Of a stretch of DNA of 64,000 nucleotides, positions 8,274 through 16,049 are shown piece by piece. Both the position numbers and the translations under genes were made by a program. The notes under the pieces were generated by a model, which saw only the letters and a list, made by a program, of their open reading frames with translations, ran no database searches and was not told the DNA's origin. Source of the stretch: Planctomycetota bacterium (GTDB lineage Bacteria > Planctomycetota > PUPC01 > JACPCR01); the NCBI GenBank assembly GCA_027625095.1, contig JAQBXN010000003.1, positions 1 through 64,000 on the forward strand, read 5' to 3'. The stretch's first letter is position 1. Each line of letters starts with the position of its first letter.

Positions 8274-10211
8274 TCAGGACTCCCCTCCGACAATCTCTCC
8301 GATCATCTTTATGAACTCATCGATGCTGAACGGCTTTGCCAGAACGGGTCTGCCGCAATCGGCGATAAACCTGCGCACCTTGTCCGAAACGAGATCGCCG
8401 GAGATAAAACCTATGCGACTGGTGAAGTCAGGGCGATGCTCCAGCAGCCAGGCGTAAAGCGACTGGCCGTCGCGTTCGCCGGGCATTCGAACGTCCGTAA
8501 TGATCACATCGAAATCCTCGGCCTCCAGGAAGGGCAGTGCAGCGTCCACGGAATGTTCCAGTCTGGTCTTATATCCTTGGGTGTCGAGCACCCGGCACAG
8601 AAGACTGGCGATCGCTATTTCATCGTCAATGACCAGGATTTTCTGGCCGGTCTTCCCCGCTGTGGCGGCAGTAGCCTGAAGCTCTTCGAGGTTGAGCGCT
8701 TCAACCGAAGCCACAGGGAGTTCGATGGTGAACAGAGCGCCGGCCGCCAGATTCTCGGCCCGAATAGTACCTCCGTGTTCTGAAATGATGCCATAGGTGG
8801 CACTCAACCCGAGCCCCGTTCCTTTGCCGACCTCTTTCGTAGTAAAGAAAGGCTCGAAGATGCGTTCCGGATTGGCCACGCCGGGGCCGCTATCTTCAAA
8901 TTGAATTTCAATTTTCATCGCACCAGCAGCGCGTGTCCGCACGCGCATTTTCCCTTCGCCCGCGTGCTCGACCATCGCGTCATGGGCGTTGTTCATGATA
9001 TTCAGGAAGGCTGTCTTGAGTTGGGCAGGATCACCAATGATGGCGGGGAGGTCTTTGGCAAATACCGTTTCCAGCTTGATATTTTCCAGGTGAAAATGGT
9101 ACTCACGAAGATGAATGCATTCCGCAAGTAAGTCGTTGACCCTGACGCCCAGCCGGGCCCCCATGTCTTTACGAGCAAAATGCAGCAGGCCATCCACCAC
9201 CTCACGGCAGCGCTGGCCCTGCTCATGAATCGTCTTCAGATCTTCCCTTGTTTTCTGATCAATAGACTGGTCCAGTATGAGCAGTTCGGAAAATCCGATG
9301 ACCGCGGTGAGGGGGTTATTCAGTTCGTGCGCAACTCCTGAAACCATGGTGCCCAGGGCGGCGAGTTTTTTAGCCTGGTTGAGGGAATGCTCAAGTTCCC
9401 GCTGCCGGGTGATGTCCTGACCGACCAGAACAACGCCGACTTTTTGGAGACGGATATCGAGGTCTTCCGCGGTGCTCCAGATGATGAGCCGCTCCTCGCC
9501 ATTCTGGGTGCTGATGGGGAATTCGAAATCAATCGTCTTTTCCGCAGACCAGATTTTGTCCCAAAGTTTCCGGGCCTCCTCACGTTGGTTTTCCATGGCC
9601 AGATCTTCAAACGGCCGGCCCAGAAGCGCCTCGCGATGGTAGCCGGTCAGCACTTCTGCAGTGTCGTTAAAATGGGTGTATTTCCCGTCCTTGTCGAGGG
9701 CGACGATGACCGCGTTGACTGTATCAATGAGCTGCCGAAATCTGGCACGGGATGTTTGGACTACCTGGAAAAGTTCAGCATTTTCCGCCGCCCGGCCGAT
9801 CTGGTGGCCAATGCTGTCCCAAAAGTCCAATGACTGACTGCCACTCGATTCCGTTGTTTCGACGGCGAGGATGCCAAACGTTCGCTCTTTCCCACGCAGC
9901 GGAATGAAGACTGCCTGAAACGTAACGGCACCCGATCTGAAAGAGCCGGATTGAATCCCATTTCTCAACGCTTCGAAAGGCGCATCTCCGGGTTTGAGTA
10001 ACTCCTCCGCCTCTTCAGTCGATACGCCCGCAGTGAATACCGCGCCGAATTCCTCCTCATCGAAAAGATAAAGAGCCCCCCTCTCGCCCGCGTCCGCGTC
10101 TACGACCGCCCTGAAGGATTGCTCCAGAATGCTTCGCGAATCGAGGCTGTGAACGAGTGCGTCACACAGCCGGTTCATGCGAGCGAGTTGTTTTTGGTAA
10201 TCCAGATTCAT
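8274..10211 (-). CDS. Hybrid sensor histidine kinase, GAF-PAS-HisKA-HATPase-receiver
   Basis: A 645-aa soluble two-component kinase with no membrane segment. Domains in order: a GAF-like sensor (about 10-145), a PAS domain (about 155-275, NAVIVALDKDGKYTHFNDTAEV), a HisKA dimerisation helix with the phospho-acceptor histidine in SGVAHELNNPLTAVIGF, a HATPase with an N-box (NIMNNAHDAM) and a GKGTGLGLSATYGI loop, and a C-terminal receiver (about 525-640) with VIDDE and the phospho-acceptor Asp in VIITDVRMPG. The layout implies a cytosolic cue and intramolecular relay to the receiver. No DNA-binding output is fused and no cognate regulator is adjacent. The target is unknown. Confidence 0.9.
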   Translation of the reverse strand: MNLDYQKQLARMNRLCDALVHSLDSRSILEQSFRAVVDADAGERGALYLFDEEEFGAVFTAGVSTEEAEELLKPGDAPFEALRNGIQSGSFRSGAVTFQAVFIPLRGKERTFGILAVETTESSGSQSLDFWDSIGHQIGRAAENAELFQVVQTSRARFRQLIDTVNAVIVALDKDGKYTHFNDTAEVLTGYHREALLGRPFEDLAMENQREEARKLWDKIWSAEKTIDFEFPISTQNGEERLIIWSTAEDLDIRLQKVGVVLVGQDITRQRELEHSLNQAKKLAALGTMVSGVAHELNNPLTAVIGFSELLILDQSIDQKTREDLKTIHEQGQRCREVVDGLLHFARKDMGARLGVRVNDLLAECIHLREYHFHLENIKLETVFAKDLPAIIGDPAQLKTAFLNIMNNAHDAMVEHAGEGKMRVRTRAAGAMKIEIQFEDSGPGVANPERIFEPFFTTKEVGKGTGLGLSATYGIISEHGGTIRAENLAAGALFTIELPVASVEALNLEELQATAATAGKTGQKILVIDDEIAIASLLCRVLDTQGYKTRLEHSVDAALPFLEAEDFDVIITDVRMPGERDGQSLYAWLLEHRPDFTSRIGFISGDLVSDKVRRFIADCGRPVLAKPFSIDEFIKMIGEIVGGES

Positions 10212-10634
10212 GGAGGAAAGTTAAGCGACTTTGTGCTGGTCATCAAAGTCCGGCGTTCAGGCTGGAGCCGCGGGCTCTACATGAATTTTTCTAGAAGTGC
10301 TTTGGCCTGGAACTGTCCGCCGAATTTGAGGAAACCTCAAAGCTGTTCCTCGTAATCCTACTCGTAACCTTTGTCCTCACTGAATTGAAGAACTCCTGGC
10401 AAAATATTTCTTTCAACAGGTAGATGCGTTGTCATTGGCCGAGGACAGTAGGGTAAAGATCGAGAAATCAGGTGATCTAAGACTACGAGTAGGATTACGA
10501 GCAAGATGTCCCTCGCCCTCAGTAGACAGAATTGGGTGAAGGCTCAAGCTGGAGCCGCGGGCTACGATGCGAGCAGTCCCTCGTTAAAGATGTTGTCAAA
10601 TGTGCCGGACTGGATGAGCTGTTTGGTGTGCCGT
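10212..10634. other. Intergenic region with 18-bp inverted repeat and 16-bp direct repeat
   Basis: No gene is supported in these 423 bp. CTCGTAATCCTACTCGTA (10349-10366) recurs as its exact reverse complement at 10484-10501. The 16-mer GCTGGAGCCGCGGGCT occurs twice in direct orientation (10261-10276 and 10548-10563), outside the inverted pair. The arrangement resembles the remains of a small repeat element rather than a promoter. Confidence 0.6.
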
Positions 10635-11363
10635 TCAACTGGCTTCGCTGCCGGCCTTGTTCAGGGAGGAGACGAATTCGGCGTGTGAGGAATCTTCAAG
10701 CCCTGCGGTAAGGGACTTCAATACCGCGGCGAGATCCCGTTGAATCAATGCCGGAGAATCGAGCCAGAGGCCCGGAAACACATGGCTGCGGTAGACGCCT
10801 GCTTCATCATGGTCAAGCTTGACGTATTCGCCGGCCACCAAAATAAACCAATCCAGTGCTTCATCCAAAACGCGCCAGACAAGATACTCACTGACACCAT
10901 TGCGGCGATAAACATTGAGTTTTTCGTGAAGGTCATAATTCACCGAACTTGCGGCCACCTCAACAATGAGGTCCGGGGCGCCGACAAGGTAGCCGTCTTC
11001 ATTCACGGAGACCTGGCCGCCGCACTCCGGTTTTATGAACAGGAGTGCATCCGGCTGTGGATCATTATCCGTATCAAGATGGACAGTGGCATTGTCGCCT
11101 GTGTCAACGCCGGGAGTATGGGCTCGATATACACCGATCCAGGTAACGATATCGGTATGCGGGCCGGAGTGATATTCTTGATTGACTGGTGAGGGCATAT
11201 AAACCTTTCCTTCGATCCGCTCCGCCTTTTTGACTTCAGGCATGGATTCGTATCTTCTCATGTACTGTTCACGGGTAAGCCTGTCACCATTTTGCAGCGG
11301 AGGTACAGCCTGTTTCCGAGGAAGGCTGATAGATGCAGATGTTGTCGCGGCCAGGGAAGACAT
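10635..11363 (-). CDS. Uma2 family endonuclease (PD-(D/E)xK fold)
   Basis: A 242-aa protein of the Uma2 (DUF820) family, abundant in cyanobacteria, planctomycetes and similar genomes and usually of unknown role. The fold is that of PD-(D/E)xK nucleases. Visible family features are LTREQYMRRYE near the N-terminus, the acidic core QPDALLFIKPE, PDLIVEVAASSVNYDLHEKL, and YRRNGVSEYLVWRVLDEALDWF. The frame can start at a TTG (11390), but the ATG at 11363 is preferred. It stands alone, with no partner methylase or toxin-antitoxin gene nearby, so there is no ground to call it a restriction enzyme. Confidence 0.85.
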   Translation of the reverse strand: MSSLAATTSASISLPRKQAVPPLQNGDRLTREQYMRRYESMPEVKKAERIEGKVYMPSPVNQEYHSGPHTDIVTWIGVYRAHTPGVDTGDNATVHLDTDNDPQPDALLFIKPECGGQVSVNEDGYLVGAPDLIVEVAASSVNYDLHEKLNVYRRNGVSEYLVWRVLDEALDWFILVAGEYVKLDHDEAGVYRSHVFPGLWLDSPALIQRDLAAVLKSLTAGLEDSSHAEFVSSLNKAGSEAS

Positions 11364-11549
11364 GGCAGATTCTCTTTGGTTCAGTACCAACTGGATGCTG
11401 GATTATAGATGCAAATATATATTGTTCATTTTCCAGACAACACCATCTTAGGTAGACAACATCCTCATGACGAATGAAGAAAAGTTTCTTGTTGATCATG
11501 ATGACTGCATCCTGATGGGCGGCAGGCCGGACAGCGTGGGAGGCGAGGG

Positions 11550-13946
11550 ATGAAGAAAAACCGGGTGTATGGGAGTGCTGGAGAAACAAAGAGTGGAATT
11601 TTGAAAGACTGGAAGACTGGAAGATTGGTCGCACTCATTGCAGTTCTTCTGACTCCGGTAAGGTCAGAGCTTGTTAACGTCTACCACTACGACTTTGGCT
11701 CGTACAAGGTCGGCCAATTTTACGAGCACCTGAATGTGGTCGAAGATGCTGCGGCCCCCAAAGGGCAGTCGCTTATGGCGAATCACAACAGCGGCTCGTG
11801 GATGCCCGGCATTGCACATACACGAAAGACCATTCGGCTGGCGGGGCCTGTAAAGGTTACTGCTCTGTTGCGGGGCGAGGGTCTGACAGGAATTGCCGAG
11901 CAGGTTCGGTTTGTGGTTGCTCTGAGGAATGAGACCACCCAAAGGACGTATGAGGCTAAGACACTGATTCAAGATGTGCGGGTGAAGAAGGAAGGGTTCG
12001 CTCCGATCTCGGTACACGCACAGTTGCCCTCGAAATCTGCTGAGTACAACTTTTACGTCCGATTTCACTGGCTGGGAAAAGAGCCCGCTAACGCACCCAC
12101 GGTCTGGCTGGCCGAGGTCGATGTGTTTGCGGCAGGTGATAAACAGGCATTCATCGGAGACGTTGAGCCCAGCAAGAACGCGTATCGCCTGGGAGAAAAA
12201 ATCGGATGTGCGGTGACAGTCTTAAATCCAACGACAGCCATTTTCGAAGGCAGCGTTCGAGCGACAGAACTCTTCGACCTCTCAGGCATTCGGGCCGCAG
12301 GCGTGGAGAGGTTCAAACTTGGCGCAGGCGAGATGAGAGTCATCCAGCTCGAGTGGACTGCAAAAGCTCCGGAGGCAGGACGCGAACTGCAAATTGCTCT
12401 ACTTGATGGCGAAGGCAAGGAACTCGACACATTCCAGGACTACTATGGCATCGCCAGGGACCCGAGCTTCCTGGCCACGGTGCCGTCATCAACCGCGGAC
12501 AGCGGCCAAGGATTTACTCATGGCTACCTTTATGTCGGTCCGGCAAGCCGGTCGCAGGTCAATCGCGCTATAGAGGACATCAAGAGGACTCGCCAGCAGC
12601 GTTATGAATTCTTTTCGTGGAGCTACAACGAACTCGGCCAATTCATTCCACCGAAAGGCGAAGATCCGTTCCTTGGTAACGAAGGCGTATGGTGGCAGAG
12701 CTTCAAGAAATTGAAGTATCAGTTCGCGAGGGTAAAGGAACTGGGCATTCCACCGATCACATACGTGAATGGTCATGTCTGGGGCCCCGCGGGCTATGAC
12801 CTCTTCCTCATACATCCTGAATGGTTTCTCTATACTAAAGACGGCGAATTGGTCGGGAATTCTTACGACATGGAATGGCGGGACCGTTACCTCCGTCGCG
12901 ACAGTTTCACATTCACTCAAAAGAAAAATCCTTTTTTCTACGGCACGCTGAACCCAACTCTGCCCGAAACGCGGCAGCATATCGCAAATCAATTCATTCG
13001 ACTTGGGGAGGAACTCGGTTTTGAGGGCGCTCGCTGGGATGTTTGGAGTATGGAGATCAAACCCGGTATGTACGACATCTTCGGAAAGCCGATCGTATCG
13101 ACTTTAGAAGAGGCCGATAGGTTGTCTGCAGAATCCCTGGTGGCAGTAAAGAAGCTCGTTGCCAGTAAAGTGAAGGACTTCACCTGGGGCTACAACTATG
13201 CCTCGCCGGAAGAAAACGAAAAGACACCGAAAGTTTTCGAAGAGAAATGCCGCAACGGCGGTTGGCTGCTCGACGAAATTGTGATCAGCTACTCGAGTAA
13301 ATCTTCACCATATCATTATTGGGATGCCTACCGCGACCGCATGGTGCAGTGGGGAAACCGGGTGCGAGAACTCGGCGGCATCTACAATCCGTTCGCTCTG
13401 CATCGCGGTGGCGGCAAGTATCCGGTTGACCGACTCTACGAAGGCGTCTTCCGTCTACTCGGCAGCGGGCGTTCCAGTGACATATTCGCCAGCGATGCTG
13501 CCCGGGTGGGCCAGCTTGGCCTCATGGCGTTTCGATTCAGCAACATCTTTCTTGGCTGGCAATTGCGGTTGCTCCCAGCGAGCCAGCGCGTCATTCACGT
13601 CAGTGCGCCGGATTCTCTCTGGTGGAAAGAACTGATTTTCTCCAATGTCAGCCTAGAGGGCCGGCAGCAGGTAATTCTGCACCTGGTGAATTCACCGGTC
13701 TCCCGGGAACTGGAGGAAAATCCGGAATCTCAAGTGCGTCCGCCGTTGAATGATCTGGTGGTCACCTGCGGAAAGCTCAAGGGCAAACTGCCTTCACGCG
13801 TTTGGCTGGTCACAGCCGAGCCGCTCAGGCCAGACGGGGAGCCCGCAATCCAGGCCGTCGAGCTGAAGCAAGAGGTGAAGGAAGACTGGAGCGAAGTGAC
13901 CATACCGTCCGTGCTCTATTGGAAGACGGTTGTTTTTGAATTTTGA
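11550..13946 (+). CDS. Large secreted protein, putative TIM-barrel glycoside hydrolase-like
   Basis: A 798-aa protein I cannot place in a family with certainty. After a hydrophobic N-terminus (LVALIAVLLTPVRS, signal-like) comes about 290 residues of beta-rich sequence resembling binding or immunoglobulin-like domains (SKNAYRLGEKIGCAVTVLNP). A central region (about 315-660) looks like a (beta/alpha)8 barrel: ELGIPPITYVNGHVWGP, GFEGARWDVWSME with an Asp where family nucleophiles sit, GGWLLDEIVIS. The overall feel is that of alpha-glucan-active barrels such as GH66 dextranases, but that is only a resemblance. The start is uncertain: the first 25 codons lie in a repetitive GACTGGAAGA stretch, and a TTG near 11625 would give a shorter signal peptide. 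It is followed 71 bp later by another secreted protein on the same strand. Confidence 0.6.
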   Translation: MKKNRVYGSAGETKSGILKDWKTGRLVALIAVLLTPVRSELVNVYHYDFGSYKVGQFYEHLNVVEDAAAPKGQSLMANHNSGSWMPGIAHTRKTIRLAGPVKVTALLRGEGLTGIAEQVRFVVALRNETTQRTYEAKTLIQDVRVKKEGFAPISVHAQLPSKSAEYNFYVRFHWLGKEPANAPTVWLAEVDVFAAGDKQAFIGDVEPSKNAYRLGEKIGCAVTVLNPTTAIFEGSVRATELFDLSGIRAAGVERFKLGAGEMRVIQLEWTAKAPEAGRELQIALLDGEGKELDTFQDYYGIARDPSFLATVPSSTADSGQGFTHGYLYVGPASRSQVNRAIEDIKRTRQQRYEFFSWSYNELGQFIPPKGEDPFLGNEGVWWQSFKKLKYQFARVKELGIPPITYVNGHVWGPAGYDLFLIHPEWFLYTKDGELVGNSYDMEWRDRYLRRDSFTFTQKKNPFFYGTLNPTLPETRQHIANQFIRLGEELGFEGARWDVWSMEIKPGMYDIFGKPIVSTLEEADRLSAESLVAVKKLVASKVKDFTWGYNYASPEENEKTPKVFEEKCRNGGWLLDEIVISYSSKSSPYHYWDAYRDRMVQWGNRVRELGGIYNPFALHRGGGKYPVDRLYEGVFRLLGSGRSSDIFASDAARVGQLGLMAFRFSNIFLGWQLRLLPASQRVIHVSAPDSLWWKELIFSNVSLEGRQQVILHLVNSPVSRELEENPESQVRPPLNDLVVTCGKLKGKLPSRVWLVTAEPLRPDGEPAIQAVELKQEVKEDWSEVTIPSVLYWKTVVFEF

Positions 13947-14017
13947 GCATAACTTGAGATCCCCAACTGGAATTTCCAGATGAAAAAGGATCCAAATATA
14001 AAAATAGCAGCGAGAAA

Positions 14018-15922
14018 ATGATGCCCCGACAACAGCCCGCAGCAACACTCTTCACGCTTTTTGCGCTCTACCTTTCGCAATCATCTTTCGCTGAGACTCC
14101 CCTCCCCTGGCTCGGCGGGAACCTGCTGAACAATCCTGGCTTTGAAACAAAACCCGAAAAAGATGACCCCATTCCCGGCTGGGTATCGCAGCCTCAAGGC
14201 GATACCGCGACCGCTGTCATTGACGAAGGCGTCCGGCTGGCGGACAAAGCGTCTTTGCACATTTCAGTGTCGAAGTCTCCGGGCAGCATTCGGTTCACCT
14301 CCAAGCCGCTGCCGGTCAGCGCGGGCAAACGCTATCTGTATTCCATCGCGTATCGGCAGGCTGGCTTCAACACTACCGGCAAGGGGGATACGTACGAGGG
14401 GGTGAGTTCCCACTCAAATATCGAGTGGCTCGACGCCAAGAATGCTGTCATTGGCCATGATAATTCCACATCACGTTTCCCTTACGGGCCCTCGGATTGG
14501 GATATTCGCGACAGCTTCATCCATGTGCCGGCCGGGGCTTCGTTCGCCGTTGTGGTGGTCAGTGTCTCAAACAACAGTCTCAAGGATAGCGGTAAGCTCA
14601 TCCCGGCCGACTTGTGGATCGATGGCGTACAGTTCCGCGAATACACACCACCACCCACGCCTGAGTGGGCCAAGGCCGAAACGGAGCGCGTGGTCGAAGG
14701 CGCGCCTCAGCAGTCGCCCGTACAGGCTTACTTTCTTGCGAGTTCAAATGAGTTCACTTCAAAGGGAGGAAGCTTTTCGAAGCTCGCGCTCGACAGAGAT
14801 GCCGAACGCGGCTCGGCACTTCAGTCGCCGGCAAAGTGCACACAGGGCATCATGGCCCACTCACCCTATTTCCCCGCCTTGCCGCTTGGCCTGTATCGGT
14901 TGCGTTGCCGAGCCAAAATCACAGATTCGGCATCCAGGGAACGAGCCGGTTTTATCGACGTGCCAGGCCGATACTCCGGACAACGGATGATCATGGAGTT
15001 TCATCCGGAGGCATTCAAAGCAGCCGGACAGTACCAGGTAATCGAACAGGACTTCATCATCCGCGACAGCCACTGGTGGTGCATACGAGCCTACACTGAC
15101 GGCAATCAGGAATGGTCTATCGACTCAGTAAAAGTGTTTCCATTACACGAGTTGCAGGATCATGAACTGCTGACCATCTATCCAGGAGTCGAGGGGCAGA
15201 TCCCTGCCGAACTGAAACCGAAGAGTGCACGCCCTTACCACGTGCTGTTCGTTGCCGGACTCGGATACGACGCGTACCGGCCGACTCAGATTCTTCGTAT
15301 GTTGAGTACGGACACCGAGATTACGCCGGTCTGGGTACGCCGGGATCGAAGTTTCCAATACGAAGGATTTCCGCAGACTGCGGCCGCTCTTTTTGATTTC
15401 AACTGCATCTACCTCACCAACGTAAACGCAAGGGGGCTCAGCCTGCTGGAGAAAAATCTCCTCCGCGAATATGTAAGCCGAGGCGGTGCACTGGTCGTCA
15501 TCGGTGGCCATCAGAGCTTTGAACGTGGCGGATGGAAAGGCTCGTTCCTGGAGGAAGTGCTGCCATTTGAAATCGCGCCCTCTATAAAGGAAGGCTTCTC
15601 ACATCATCCGAAAGGATTGCCCTTGAAAATCAGCGAAGACCTGCCCTGGCCGCGTGAAGTTGAACTCGATAGCTCACCGCAGGTTTTCTTTCTTCATCGC
15701 GGAAAGCTGAAGGCTGGGACCAAAGTCCTGGCCAGCGCGGGCGATTTGCCCTTCCTGATCACAGGCGAATACAACAAGGGCCGTGTGGTCTGCCTGCTGG
15801 GGGTCGCCATCGGGACCGGTGACAACAAACAGGAACCCTTCTGGCGATGGAGCGATTGGAACTATCTGATGCGCAACGCTACCTGGTGGGCCATCAGATA
15901 TGACGGATTGAATCTCCGTTGA
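14018..15922 (+). CDS. Secreted protein with carbohydrate-binding-like and GATase-like domains
   Basis: A 634-aa protein with a signal peptide (MMPRQQPAATLFTLFALYLSQSSFA). The N-terminal half has two stretches of beta-sandwich-like sequence; the first (NNPGFETKPEKDDPIPGW) looks like a CBM-type module. The C-terminal 230 residues (YHVLFVAGLGYDAYRPTQIL onward) have the order of a class I glutamine amidotransferase-like fold: strand, helix, then LREYVSRGGALVVIGGHQSF. This resembles ThuA-like and trehalose-utilisation-type proteins, but no catalytic triad is evident. It sits between a putative glycosidase and a beta-helix protein on the same strand and probably belongs to the same glycan-utilisation set. 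The substrate is unknown. Confidence 0.6.
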   Translation: MMPRQQPAATLFTLFALYLSQSSFAETPLPWLGGNLLNNPGFETKPEKDDPIPGWVSQPQGDTATAVIDEGVRLADKASLHISVSKSPGSIRFTSKPLPVSAGKRYLYSIAYRQAGFNTTGKGDTYEGVSSHSNIEWLDAKNAVIGHDNSTSRFPYGPSDWDIRDSFIHVPAGASFAVVVVSVSNNSLKDSGKLIPADLWIDGVQFREYTPPPTPEWAKAETERVVEGAPQQSPVQAYFLASSNEFTSKGGSFSKLALDRDAERGSALQSPAKCTQGIMAHSPYFPALPLGLYRLRCRAKITDSASRERAGFIDVPGRYSGQRMIMEFHPEAFKAAGQYQVIEQDFIIRDSHWWCIRAYTDGNQEWSIDSVKVFPLHELQDHELLTIYPGVEGQIPAELKPKSARPYHVLFVAGLGYDAYRPTQILRMLSTDTEITPVWVRRDRSFQYEGFPQTAAALFDFNCIYLTNVNARGLSLLEKNLLREYVSRGGALVVIGGHQSFERGGWKGSFLEEVLPFEIAPSIKEGFSHHPKGLPLKISEDLPWPREVELDSSPQVFFLHRGKLKAGTKVLASAGDLPFLITGEYNKGRVVCLLGVAIGTGDNKQEPFWRWSDWNYLMRNATWWAIRYDGLNLR

Positions 15923-16049
15923 CGATACGAAAGTTCATGGTCCTTTTGTTCTTGCAAGGCAAGAGGCCGGCAGTCTCTGCCATAAGTTCAATGGAGGATT
16001 ACGTGAGACTCGCGGTCTGCAACAACCTTCTTTTGGAGACAGCAAAGGC

